Source: Flavisphingomonas formosensis (GTDB lineage: Bacteria > Pseudomonadota > Alphaproteobacteria > Sphingomonadales > Sphingomonadaceae). Taken from it: a DNA stretch of 64,000 nucleotides. The translations under genes and the position numbers were made by a program. The notes beneath the pieces were generated by a model. That model had not been told where the DNA came from and ran no database searches. It saw nothing but the letters and a program-made list of their open reading frames with translations. Below, piece by piece: positions 42,907 through 51,547 of this stretch. Within the stretch, counting starts at the first letter, position 1. Each line of letters starts with the position of its first letter. The stretch lies in NCBI RefSeq assembly GCF_009755815.1, contig NZ_WRPK01000015.1:62001-126000 (forward strand), read 5' to 3'.

Positions 42907-45282
42907 CTACTCCGCATGTCGCGTCGACGGCAAAGCAAAGGCCATGATCGTGTCGCTCGAACCCGATCGCAATATTGCGTTGCCCCCTGCCGCGATCACC
43001 AGATATTGCCTTTTCGATGCGGCGGTGACGTAGGTCATGGGTGTCGCATTGCCGCCGGCCGGCAGCGGAGCCTGCCACAGGATCTTGCCCGTCAGGCTGT
43101 CGAACGCCCGGATCTTCCGATCCTGTGATGCGGCGATGAAGGTGAGGCCGCTCCGGGTCATGATCGATCCGCCGCTATTGGGCACGCCGATCGGCAAAGG
43201 GACGCGCAGGGGAAGCCCGAAAGGCCCGCTATAGCCTGTGGTGCCCAGCGGACGCGACCACAACAGCCGCCGCGTATCCAGATCGACCACAGCGATCCGG
43301 CCGAAGGGCGGCGGGGTACAGGGCATCGCCAGGGGCGAAAGAAACGGCCCCGTCGACAGCGCGAAAGGCGTGCCTTTCTGGGCCACCGGGGAGCCGACGT
43401 GCGCACCGCCGTCATTCGACGGCACGATGCCCATCGCATCGGCCTCGGCACGCGGAACGAGCCGCGTATAATTGCCCAGCCGGTTCCAATTGACCGTCAT
43501 CAGCCGGCGCACGGGATCGATCGACACGCCGCCCCAGTTTATGCCGCCCGCATAGCTCGGATATGTCACCGTGGGGCCGAGGCCGGGTGGCGTGAGAGGT
43601 CCGTCATAGCGCGCTTGACGGAATTTGATCCTGCACCATAGCTGGTCCAGCGGCGTCGCACCCCACATGCCGGCCTCGCTCAGGCGCGTATCGTCGAATG
43701 CGGGCATTCCCGTCGAGAATGGCTGGGTCGGCGCCAGGAAGTCGCCCGGCGACGGCCGCTGGGGTGCCGGCAGCTCGCGAACCGGCGTCAACGGATGACC
43801 ATTGCGGCGATCCAGAACAAAGACCTGGCCACGCTTGGTCGGCTGGATGAGCGCAGGCACCACGGCGCCGCCGATTGGCAGATCGACCAGCGTCGGCTGG
43901 GAGGCGACGTCATAATCCCACAGATCATGATGGGTGGTCTGAAAGGACCAGCGCAGCTCACCCGTGCGCGAATCCAGCGCCACGACCGAGCTGCCATATG
44001 TCTCGCTGGCCGCGGAACGATGCGCACCCCAATAATCGGGCGTGGAATTGCCGGTCGGAAGGAAAACCAGATGCAGCGTCTCGTCGCCGCTCATCGGCGC
44101 CCAGCTGTTGGCGGTTCCGCGCGAATAGCTCCGCCCGGGCGACGGCTCGCCATGCTCATGCGGGCGATCCATATCCCACGCCCAGGCGAACCGTCCGGTC
44201 GCCGCGCCATAGGCTCGCACCACCCCGGACGGCTCGCCCACATATTGTCCATCGGCAACCCAGCCGCCCACGATGACATTGCCGTCGACGATCGTTGGAG
44301 CGGAGGTGACGAGATAATAGCCCAGCTGGGCGCGTCCCATGCCGCGCCACAGGTCGATCGCACCGTTCTGACCGAAATCCCGACAGGGCCTGCCGTCGAG
44401 CGCATCCACTGCCATCAGTCTCGCATCCACGGTTGCAAAGAGGATGCGTTCGGCACATTGGCCGTCCGCGCCCGGGGCCTTGTAATAGGCCACCCCACGG
44501 CAGGTGCGAGTCGGCGGCAAACGGCTGTGCGGATCGAAAACCCACCTGGCCTTCCCGGTATCCGCGTCCAGCGCCATGATGATGTTGGTCGGCGAGCAAA
44601 GATACAGCGTATCGTCAACCATGAGCGGCGTCGCCTCGAACCCGAGCGCCGGGCCCATATCACCAGTATGCGCCGTCCAGGCGAGCTGCAGCCGATCGAC
44701 ATTTGCGGGCGTGATCAGCGACGCCGTGGAATAGCGTGAACCGCCCGGATCATTGCCGTAGTTCAACCATCGCGATGCCGAAGCAGTGGGATCGGGCGGA
44801 CCAACCGAAGCGGCCGCCAGACGCGAGGGAAACGGAAAGCGCTCGCCTTGATAGGTTTTAGCGATCGCGAACCAGGCTGCCGCGCAAATCAGCAGGGTCC
44901 CGGCCATGCTGCACAAGGGCCTCGCGCGCAAAGCCGGCCAACAGACCCAGAAACCGAGAACCGCCGGTGCCGCGAGCCGCGCCTGGAGGCCCCACAGGTC
45001 GAGCCCGCATTCCCACAGGCTCCATGCCATGCTGGCGGCGAGCATGATAACGTAGGCCCAGATAGCCCGCCGATCGCCCCGCCAGGAGAACAGCGCCGAT
45101 GCCAGCACGGCCAATCCCGCCGGCACATAGTAGATCGATCCGCCAAGCAGGACCAGTTGCACACCGCCCCCCAGCAGCGCACAACCGACGATCGCCAGGA
45201 CTGCCGCCAGCAACCGGCGCGGCCTTCGCCCTCGCGCCGCGACTTCGCAGCGCCCGCTCGCGGCGGAAGGCGGGTTTTCCAT
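42907..45282 (-). CDS. Membrane-bound PQQ-dependent dehydrogenase (glucose/quinate type)
   Basis: About 791 residues, the usual size of membrane quinoprotein dehydrogenases such as Gcd and QuiA. Five hydrophobic helices fill residues 20-140. A periplasmic eight-bladed propeller follows, with WLNYGNDPGGSRYS, HTGDM, EATPLMVDDTLYLCSP, LDADTGKARWVFDP, and HHDLWDYDVASQPTLVD containing the likely catalytic Asp. It oxidises an alcohol or sugar and passes electrons to ubiquinone. The ATG at 45282 is used; an in-frame TTG at 45312 overlaps the upstream SDR stop as TTGA. Probably coupled to that SDR gene. The substrate in this island is more likely a cyclic alcohol than glucose (inference). Confidence 0.88.
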   Translation of the reverse strand: MENPPSAASGRCEVAARGRRPRRLLAAVLAIVGCALLGGGVQLVLLGGSIYYVPAGLAVLASALFSWRGDRRAIWAYVIMLAASMAWSLWECGLDLWGLQARLAAPAVLGFWVCWPALRARPLCSMAGTLLICAAAWFAIAKTYQGERFPFPSRLAAASVGPPDPTASASRWLNYGNDPGGSRYSTASLITPANVDRLQLAWTAHTGDMGPALGFEATPLMVDDTLYLCSPTNIIMALDADTGKARWVFDPHSRLPPTRTCRGVAYYKAPGADGQCAERILFATVDARLMAVDALDGRPCRDFGQNGAIDLWRGMGRAQLGYYLVTSAPTIVDGNVIVGGWVADGQYVGEPSGVVRAYGAATGRFAWAWDMDRPHEHGEPSPGRSYSRGTANSWAPMSGDETLHLVFLPTGNSTPDYWGAHRSAASETYGSSVVALDSRTGELRWSFQTTHHDLWDYDVASQPTLVDLPIGGAVVPALIQPTKRGQVFVLDRRNGHPLTPVRELPAPQRPSPGDFLAPTQPFSTGMPAFDDTRLSEAGMWGATPLDQLWCRIKFRQARYDGPLTPPGLGPTVTYPSYAGGINWGGVSIDPVRRLMTVNWNRLGNYTRLVPRAEADAMGIVPSNDGGAHVGSPVAQKGTPFALSTGPFLSPLAMPCTPPPFGRIAVVDLDTRRLLWSRPLGTTGYSGPFGLPLRVPLPIGVPNSGGSIMTRSGLTFIAASQDRKIRAFDSLTGKILWQAPLPAGGNATPMTYVTAASKRQYLVIAAGGNAILRSGSSDTIMAFALPSTRHAE

Positions 45283-45308
45283 GGCATCGGCCACTGAGGT
45301 GACGTCGC

Positions 45309-46280
45309 TCAAAACCGTTCGCCGACCAGATCCTCGCTGATCGTCCAAAGCCGCTTCGCCCGTTCGGGATCGAGCGCGTAGCGGCGCACTCCGCCGATCA
45401 CGGCATTGATCAGACCGTCGTTGAACTCGGACACATGACAGTCCTCGCAATAACGGCCGCCCACCATCTCGGCCGGCGCCACGACACCGGCCCAGACCGA
45501 GGTCGCCGCCCCTTGGGGGATCGACTTGAACTCAAACATGGGCATGCCCTCGGCGGCGAGCTCCTCGTTCATCTGGACGATCACCTCGTCAAATTCGCCG
45601 GGACGCATGTGCTGCTGAAAACCGGTCTTGATCCCGCCCGGATGCACCGAGGTGGCGCGGACGCCGCGATCCCGGTGCCGCCGGTCGAACTCCACCGCAA
45701 AAAGCATGTTCGCCGTCTTCGAGCGGCCATAGGCGGTCATCGGATCGTAGGGCGGCTTCTCGAAATTGGGATCGTCCAGATCGATATCTGAAACATAGTG
45801 CGACGAAGACGCGAGCGACACCACCCTGCCGCCCGGAGAGACCAGCGGCGCCAGGCGGTTGATCAGCAGGAAATGGCCGAGATGGTTGGTGCCGAACTGC
45901 GCCTCGAACCCATCGCACGTGACCTCGTGCGCGGCGGTCATCATGCCGGCATTGGCGATGATGAGATCGAACAGACGCGCCTGCGCCATCAGTATGTCGG
46001 CACAGGCGCGAACACTGGCGAGCGAACCCAGATCCAGCTCGATAAGCTCATAGCTGCCGCCGCTCGCGCGCGCCGCCGCCTCCACCGGCGCCATGACTGC
46101 ACGAGCTTTGGCGAGGTTGCGTGCCGCGCCAATGACCTGTGCGCCATGCGCCACCAGCGCGCGGGCCGTTTCGACGCCCAGCCCGGCGGAAACGCCGGTC
46201 ACCAGGATTCGCTTGCCGCTCAAATCCACCCCTGACAGGACATCGTCGGTGGTGGACTTCGCCCCGAAACCCTGCGCCAT
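45309..46280 (-). CDS. Short-chain dehydrogenase (retinol dehydrogenase / WWOX-like)
   Basis: 323-residue SDR with VTGVSAGLGVETARALVAHGAQVIGAARN (TGxxxGxG and an NADP-favouring Arg), LIIANAGMM, the catalytic Ser in SLASSSHYVS, and YGRSKTANMLFAVEFD. This sub-branch acts on bulky hydrophobic alcohols and ketones. ATG 46280 has GGAGAG upstream. It immediately precedes, and overlaps or abuts, the PQQ dehydrogenase gene. Nothing conspicuous was seen in 46281-46441. Confidence 0.88.
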   Translation of the reverse strand: MAQGFGAKSTTDDVLSGVDLSGKRILVTGVSAGLGVETARALVAHGAQVIGAARNLAKARAVMAPVEAAARASGGSYELIELDLGSLASVRACADILMAQARLFDLIIANAGMMTAAHEVTCDGFEAQFGTNHLGHFLLINRLAPLVSPGGRVVSLASSSHYVSDIDLDDPNFEKPPYDPMTAYGRSKTANMLFAVEFDRRHRDRGVRATSVHPGGIKTGFQQHMRPGEFDEVIVQMNEELAAEGMPMFEFKSIPQGAATSVWAGVVAPAEMVGGRYCEDCHVSEFNDGLINAVIGGVRRYALDPERAKRLWTISEDLVGERF

Positions 46281-46441
46281 CTTCGCTCTCCAACGATTTA
46301 TGTCTCTTGAGATCAGACATTCGGGCCAAGCGTCAGCGAGGCAGCGCAGCAGATGCGCCACCGCGCCGACGCAGCCGGCGTTGCGAGCGCCGCGCGCCGG
46401 AGCAGCCGGCCTGCGCGACGCCGTGAAAATCGATACGAGAC

Positions 46442-47077
46442 CTAGCGGTTGCGACTCTCTTCGCGGAGGCGGAAGCCGCCGCTATCGTAGCGGGTACTCG
46501 CCGACACATAATTCTTATCGCTGTCGGGATATTCGAGCGGCGGCTTCTCCCCGTTACGGGTCAGCTCGAACATCACGTAGCTGGGATCCGTCCGATCGTC
46601 CTTGCACTTCGCGATGGCATCCGAATTGGGCACGCGCTCATTCACGGCGTCGACCCGGTTCCAATTCTCCACCACCAGGCGATGGAAGATGCGCCATTCC
46701 CCGTCACGCTTTTCCCAGCGATCGATATAACGGAGCGAGCGGTTGATCAGATAGGCGACCTCGTTGCGCTCGGTTTCCGCGCAGTACCAGGATTGCGCCT
46801 CGGACGTCGCCAGATTGCCGTTCAGTTCGATCACCAGATTCATGATATAGTGGACCTGGCGGTGGGTATTATGCTTGCTGACATCCTCAAACAGGCGAGC
46901 AATGCTGTCGCCCTTGAACTTGGAATGGCCGTGGTCGACCAGCGCATCGGGCCAGAACGCATCCTGACACAGCGCACCCTCGTTACGGTCGATGCCGCGC
47001 GCATAACGCATGAGCCGATCGTGGATCTCTTGCTTGTCGATCACGGCGCGCATGCGGCTTTCAAGTGCGGTATCCAA
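46442..47077 (-). CDS. SnoaL-like/NTF2-fold protein
   Basis: 211-residue NTF2-like protein starting at a TTG supported by AAGGAGAG 5 bp upstream; an ATG lies eight codons later. Signature region: VIDKQEIHDRLMRYARGIDRNEGALCQDAFWPDALVDHG and EWRIFHRLVVENWNRVDAVNE. It resembles the protein at 40415-40948 and dehydratase/isomerase-type members in aromatic and terpenoid pathways. It is divergent from the EamA transporter, with the operator at 47198-47213 in the shared upstream region. Confidence 0.8.
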   Translation of the reverse strand: MDTALESRMRAVIDKQEIHDRLMRYARGIDRNEGALCQDAFWPDALVDHGHSKFKGDSIARLFEDVSKHNTHRQVHYIMNLVIELNGNLATSEAQSWYCAETERNEVAYLINRSLRYIDRWEKRDGEWRIFHRLVVENWNRVDAVNERVPNSDAIAKCKDDRTDPSYVMFELTRNGEKPPLEYPDSDKNYVSASTRYDSGGFRLREESRNR

Positions 47078-47197
47078 TCGAACTCTCCTTGAGATTCTGT
47101 TGTGCAACGGGACGGTCAACGCAGAAGTGCGCGATCCATTATGGCACCCATTCTCATGGCTCCCAAACGCGCGCGAGCAGTGGCCCCGGACGCCCCA

Positions 47198-47213
47198 TCA
47201 ACATGGGTGATGA
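47198..47213. promoter_or_regulatory. TCAAC-N6-GTTGA-like operator between NTF2-like and EamA genes
   Basis: TCAACATGGGTGATGA: left arm perfect, right arm GATGA with one mismatch, 6-bp spacer. It lies 63 bp before the EamA start at 47276 and overlaps an alternative upstream ATG, which argues for the shorter EamA protein. Confidence 0.6.
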
Positions 47214-47275
47214 CAAATCACACGTCAAGCGATAAGTCCCGCCACCGAGATTCTCGCCGGAGCATCGCGCAAAGC

Positions 47276-48193
47276 ATGCACACCTCGAAACCCAGGATGG
47301 CGCTGCTTCTGCGCTTCTGCTCAATCGCGCTCGTCTCGACCACGTTCATGCTCGGCAAGCTGGCGGCGCAATCCGGCATCCATCTTGTGGAAATGCTGTT
47401 CTGGCGCCAGGCCATCGGCGCACCTATCCTAATTGCAGGATTGGCTATGACCAATCGGCTCGCATTGCTGCACACCCACAAATTCGGCGGCCATATCTGG
47501 CGAGCCATATTGGGCTTGGCCGCGATGGCGCTCAGCTTCGAAACGCCTATCCTGCTTCCCCTGCCGGTCGCAACGACGCTCGGTTTTACCGCGCCGCTGT
47601 TCGCGCTGCTGCTCGGGGTGGCATTCTTCGGGCAGCGGGCAAGCCGCGAATGCGCGGCAGCAGTGCTGCTCGGCTTCCTTGGCGTGCTGATCCTCGTTGA
47701 GCCAGGGCGAAGCGCCCTGCCCCTTCCCGGCACTGTATGCGGCCTGGCAGGCGCTTTTATGGTGGCCCTGATCAGCTACCAATTGCGCGACCTGGCCCGT
47801 ACCGAGCACCCTCTCTCGGTGGTCTTCTGGTTTTCCGCCACGAGTTCACCCGTTCTGGCTCTTGCGCTGCCGTTCGTGATGCATGGCCATACGCCGATAC
47901 AATGGCTGTTGCTCGCGAGCATAGGGATGCTCGGCGTCCTGGCGCAATTCTTCATGTCCGCGGCGCTGAGATACGGCGCGGTAACCAGCATCATCGTGAT
48001 GGACTACACCGCGCTGATCTGGTCGGTCCTGTTCGGCTGGCTGATCTGGCACGAACCTCTGTCGACCTCGACCTGGCTTGGCGCGCCGCTCATCATCGCG
48101 GCCGGCTCGATAGTGGTGCTGGCTGCCCACCGCGCGCAGTGGGCAGCCGATCGCCCCAACAGATCCGCCGAGGGCGACTCCGCTCCGGTGTGA
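47276..48193 (+). CDS. EamA-family (DMT) membrane transporter
   Basis: 305-residue inner-membrane protein with ten predicted hydrophobic helices in two repeats. Examples are FCSIALVSTTFMLGKLAAQSG, GLAAMALSFETPILLPLPVA and the second-repeat MDYTALIWSVLFGWLIWHE followed by LGAPLIIAAGSIVVL. DMT members export or import small metabolites. ATG 47276 gives the usual family length; earlier in-frame ATGs add a hydrophilic, non-conserved extension. The position in the regulon suggests substrate uptake or product efflux. Confidence 0.86.
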   Translation: MHTSKPRMALLLRFCSIALVSTTFMLGKLAAQSGIHLVEMLFWRQAIGAPILIAGLAMTNRLALLHTHKFGGHIWRAILGLAAMALSFETPILLPLPVATTLGFTAPLFALLLGVAFFGQRASRECAAAVLLGFLGVLILVEPGRSALPLPGTVCGLAGAFMVALISYQLRDLARTEHPLSVVFWFSATSSPVLALALPFVMHGHTPIQWLLLASIGMLGVLAQFFMSAALRYGAVTSIIVMDYTALIWSVLFGWLIWHEPLSTSTWLGAPLIIAAGSIVVLAAHRAQWAADRPNRSAEGDSAPV

Positions 48194-48282
48194 GGGATGG
48201 GGGGACGCCACCGATGGGTGGTCTCACGATTGAATCTCCTTCGGGCAGGGCGAAGCCGCCAAAGCGAGCCCCGGGCAAGACA

Positions 48283-48298
48283 TCTACATAGCTGTTGA
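48283..48298. promoter_or_regulatory. TCAAC-N6-GTTGA-like operator before the ferredoxin gene
   Basis: TCTACATAGCTGTTGA: right arm perfect, left arm one mismatch, 6-bp spacer. It lies 180 bp before the ferredoxin start. The gap 48194-48478 contains no gene. Confidence 0.55.
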
Positions 48299-48478
48299 CC
48301 ATCAAGCCCCGTGATATTAGAGCCTGATGGTTGCTCGATCCGGTGCACGCGATGGCGGGAATACACAAGTTCATGAAAACACGTCCAAAAAAATGAAAGT
48401 CCGGACGTCCGACTGCTTCCAGCGCCTCGATATTGATCGACCAACGCTATTTGAGGCCACGATGAGGCTAGTGATAAC

Positions 48479-48739
48479 GTGACCTATGTAATCGTCGAAG
48501 CGTGCCGGTCCGAAAAGGCTGCGTCTTGTGTCAGGGTTTGCCCGGTCGATTGCATTCGACCGACGACGGACGATGCGGAGTTCAATGAGACCGAGCAATT
48601 GTACATAGATCCCGACGCGTGCATCGACTGCGGCGCCTGCGTTGCTGAATGCCCCGTCGACGCGATCTACGCCGATCATCAACTTCCGGCCGGGATGGAA
48701 CACATGATAGCGGTCAATGCCGCACATTTCCGCAAATAA
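48479..48739 (+). CDS. 7Fe-type ferredoxin ([3Fe-4S][4Fe-4S])
   Basis: 86-residue ferredoxin. The first cluster motif has Cys9, Cys17 and Cys21 followed by Pro (C-x7-C-x3-CP), the pattern of a [3Fe-4S] centre. The second is CIDCGACVAECP (Cys48, 51, 54, 58) for [4Fe-4S]. The start MTYVIVEAC is standard for the family; the codon is GTG with GAGG about 11 bp upstream. Many bacterial P450s accept electrons from such small ferredoxins, so it may serve the P450s at 50202 and 59087 and perhaps the one at 30628, whose own ferredoxin is broken. Confidence 0.9.
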   Translation: MTYVIVEACRSEKAASCVRVCPVDCIRPTTDDAEFNETEQLYIDPDACIDCGACVAECPVDAIYADHQLPAGMEHMIAVNAAHFRK

Positions 48740-48918
48740 TCGCGCCCACTCCCCTCTGGCCGCAAGGCCGACACGACCACCTCCGGGTCGAGCGGGGCAT
48801 CCCAAGTGGCAGAATCCCAGCATCCCTCCTATTTCGCTATCGCTTTGCCCCATTGAACGGTTTGGCTATGAGTGGCAGGCTTGAGGGCAGAAACGCGCGT
48901 TTGCAGGGCGAAAGACGA

Positions 48919-49551
48919 ATGAACGGAATCAAGAAGCGGCGTGCGGAAGCTCGCAAAGTGAGCAACGATCGCTATGTCAAGCGCCGCCAGGAGGTGATTG
49001 CGGCGGCTGCCAAAGTATTCAAGGAAAATGGCCTTGCGGCCACGAGCATTGATGATATTGCCAAGGCAACCGGCTTGAATCGGGCGTCCCTATATTATTA
49101 TGTAGGCGACAAGCATGAACTATTTGGCGAAGTTATCATAGACGTCGTCAAGCATAATGTCGAAATGGCCGAGAAAATACGCGATAGTGAGGGAGAGGCA
49201 GAAGAAAAAATCCACCAGCTCTTTGGCAGCCTCCTACGATCGTACAACGATTATTATCCTCACGTGCATGTTTTCATGCAAGAAGATTTCTCGCAGATCA
49301 GCCACAACAAAGCGTCCGATTGGCTCGATCTGCAAAGACGCTTCGACCGCGCCTTGATCGCGATCATAGAAGAGGGTATGCAGCGAGGAAGCCTGCGAAG
49401 CGATCTGCCGGTCAGGCTGGTGGCATTCGGCCTGATCGGCATGGTCAACTGGACACATCGCTGGTTCCACCCGGATGGCCCGGTCTCCTGCGAGGACGTG
49501 GCCCAAGTGTTTGCAAAGCTGGCCATTGAGGGCATGCGTAAGGCTGGTTGA
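48919..49551 (+). CDS. TetR-family transcriptional regulator
   Basis: 210-residue TetR-type protein. HTH region: KRRQEVIAAAAKVFKENGLAATSIDDIAKATGLNRASLYYYVGDKHELFGEVI. The ligand-binding part has FMQEDFSQIS and MVNWTHRWFHPDGPVSCEDVAQVF, seen in KstR2-like and PaaR-like regulators of lipid or steroid catabolism that respond to CoA esters. It is the only regulator inside the group of genes carrying TCAAC-N6-GTTGA sites and so the best candidate to bind them. ATG 48919 is used; 48868 is an alternative. Confidence 0.88.
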   Translation: MNGIKKRRAEARKVSNDRYVKRRQEVIAAAAKVFKENGLAATSIDDIAKATGLNRASLYYYVGDKHELFGEVIIDVVKHNVEMAEKIRDSEGEAEEKIHQLFGSLLRSYNDYYPHVHVFMQEDFSQISHNKASDWLDLQRRFDRALIAIIEEGMQRGSLRSDLPVRLVAFGLIGMVNWTHRWFHPDGPVSCEDVAQVFAKLAIEGMRKAG

Positions 49552-50201
49552 GCCGTTGCGAGGGTCCCCTTTGTAGCGATCAACCCGCGAGTCGCATGCT
49601 TGGGCCCGCCTGACGATAAGGTGCCGCCGGAGGTGTCTGAACCCGGAAGACGGCATAGGTGCAGGTTGCTTCAACCGGCGGATATCGGTTTCGCTTCCCC
49701 GATCGTTCGATAGCGATTGAGGCTGGACAACGGCGTGGCGCGCCAATCCGCTTTCGGACGGCGCCATATTACCCAAGAGCATGCCACCTCCGCCCATCCG
49801 GTCGCTGTCGAAGCGCCATTTCCCTTTCCTCGCGCAGATCCGGCCTACAGGAGCCCGACCCATCGCCTCCCCCTTCCGTGCCAAACCGGTCGCCATCCAC
49901 CCTCGCGCAAATCGTCCTGCTGCCCCGTTCGGTTTGAACGGCAATCATCGAACGACCCATTTGCCATCTATCATCAGTACTGTTGACGCGCCGGGCCCTG
50001 CTCGTTATCTCATGCCGCGAGGCCATTTGACGAACTCCTTCGTGGCCCATGACGCATTCCGGCATCGGAACGGAGATGGCAAAGAAGGAGCAAGCAAGAA
50101 GCAAAGGCCGAGGGTGCTCATCGCATGATGGGCGAACAGGAGACATAAATGATGCGCTTGTGCGCTTGCATCGCCAGATCGCCAGCCACGGTGAGCCGGA
50201 T
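49552..50201 (+). other. 650-bp gap before the P450 gene
   Basis: No convincing coding region on either strand; short frames lack family similarity and ribosome-binding sites. It contains the operator-like site at 49971-49986. In-frame ATGs at 50049 and 50076 precede the P450 start used here. The first is 63 bp from the operator, the spacing seen at other sites, so the P450 transcript, or even its reading frame, may begin there. Confidence 0.5.
49971..49986. promoter_or_regulatory. TCAAC-N6-GTTGA-like operator before the P450/BVMO operon
   Basis: TCATCAGTACTGTTGA: right arm perfect, left arm one mismatch, 6-bp spacer that is itself palindromic (AGTACT). Confidence 0.6.
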
Positions 50202-51410
50202 ATGAGCCGGGACCTCCCTGAGTTCGGCACGCCGCAAATGCTGGAAGACCCGTTTCCCTTTTTTGAGGATAAGCGGGCGCAATGCCCGGTCTTTTCCGTG
50301 CCGAGCCGCAACGTCCATATCGTCACGCGGCGTGAAGACATCGAGTTTGTCGCACTGCATCCCGAGATTTTTTCCAACAAGGGGCGCGCGTCGCTCGAGA
50401 CCTTCCCCGGCCAGCGTTACAAGACCATGCCCGACCTCGCCAGCATGGATGGGGAAGAGCATAGGGAGGTACGCAAGGCGCACATGGCGTTCGTATCCCC
50501 CAAGCGCCTTCGCGAGATGCGACCGGCCATGGAAGCGGAAGCGCACAGGCTCATCGATCTGTTCATCGATCAAAAGGAGATCGATTTTATCCCGAGCTTT
50601 GCCAAGCCGTTCCCGGCATGGGTGATGGGCAGCGCGCTCCTGGATTTGCCGCGTGAAATGCATGCCCAGCTTGACATTTGGGCAGTCAATTATTTCGATC
50701 TGTTCGACAAGAATTTGCATCGCGGCGGCACGAACGGTCCCGATCGGCGCTTGATCGACAGCTATGTGGAATTCACCAACTATTGCGGCGATCTGACCGT
50801 ATCGCATCGGGAAAACCCGCGGGACACACCGCTCAGCGAATTTGTGAACACAGCCAAATCCGATGGCGAACTCTATAGCATCGACGAGATGACCTGCTTC
50901 GTCCGCCTCTTGGTGGTGGGCGCGCAAACCAGCACGAACCTGATGGCGCAGGCGTTGGTCGACGCGATCCGGCTGGGCCCGCAGTTGGACATCACCGACC
51001 GCCGGGAAACGCAGAAGCTGCTCGACGAGTCGCTGCGCCTCGATGGCCCAGCAACCTATGGTCCGCGCGTCTGCACGCAAGATGTCGAACTGGGCGGCGT
51101 TCACCTGCCAGCGGGCAGCCGAATCATGCTCGCCTGGCAATCGGGCAATCGCGACGAAGCGACCTTCGAAAATCCCGACCAACTGTGCCCCAATCGCGAG
51201 AAATTGGCCAAGCAGCTCGGTTATGGCCTCGGCGCGCACCGTTGCATCGGCGCACCGCTTGCCCAGCTCGAAGGCGAGGTGGCTCTGCAAGCGCTGTTCG
51301 GCCGTTTCAAAACCATTCGCCTCTCGGACAAGAATGATTTCCGGCACGATACCTCGCTGACGAGCATGCGGAACCTGCTGGCACTTCATCTCGAACTGGA
51401 AGCCGCGTGA
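50202..51410 (+). CDS. Cytochrome P450, paralogue 1
   Basis: 402-residue soluble P450. The heme ligand is Cys348 in LGYGLGAHRCIGAPLAQLE, and the ExxR is in ESLRLDG. The I-helix reads VVGAQTST, with Gln242 where most P450s have Asp or Glu. The start is set by alignment with the paralogue at 59087-60295, also 402 residues: both open with F-G-x2-(Q/E)MLEDPFPFF. Shared stretches such as FPGQRY, RPAMEAEAH/LPAMEAEAH, FAKP(F/Y)PAWVMG and DPLSEFVN/DTPLSEFVN show a duplication. It begins a plus-strand run with the Baeyer-Villiger monooxygenase. Confidence 0.9.
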   Translation: MSRDLPEFGTPQMLEDPFPFFEDKRAQCPVFSVPSRNVHIVTRREDIEFVALHPEIFSNKGRASLETFPGQRYKTMPDLASMDGEEHREVRKAHMAFVSPKRLREMRPAMEAEAHRLIDLFIDQKEIDFIPSFAKPFPAWVMGSALLDLPREMHAQLDIWAVNYFDLFDKNLHRGGTNGPDRRLIDSYVEFTNYCGDLTVSHRENPRDTPLSEFVNTAKSDGELYSIDEMTCFVRLLVVGAQTSTNLMAQALVDAIRLGPQLDITDRRETQKLLDESLRLDGPATYGPRVCTQDVELGGVHLPAGSRIMLAWQSGNRDEATFENPDQLCPNREKLAKQLGYGLGAHRCIGAPLAQLEGEVALQALFGRFKTIRLSDKNDFRHDTSLTSMRNLLALHLELEAA

Positions 51411-51547
51411 CGGCCTGAGTCGAAACTCCGGCCCGACCGTTTTCAGCAGGGCAGGAAGCCGATGGGAAACACCCGGAACAGCCGTGCCGGATCAACGAAT
51501 GTCAGCAAATGCGCGATCGGGAAATTGCGCGAGCAACGGAGCGGATA

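Noticed and set aside
47116-47131. Another TCAAC half-site (GTCAACGCAGAAGTGCGC) upstream of the NTF2-like gene
   Set aside because: Only the left arm matches; the right arm has too many mismatches to count it as a seventh site.
47102-47275. Longer N-terminus for the EamA transporter
   Set aside because: Hydrophilic, Arg-rich extension not typical of the family, and it would place the operator-like site at 47198 inside coding sequence.
48388-48412. Partial palindrome around TCCGGACGTCCGA upstream of the ferredoxin gene
   Set aside because: Imperfect and found only once; not enough to call an operator.
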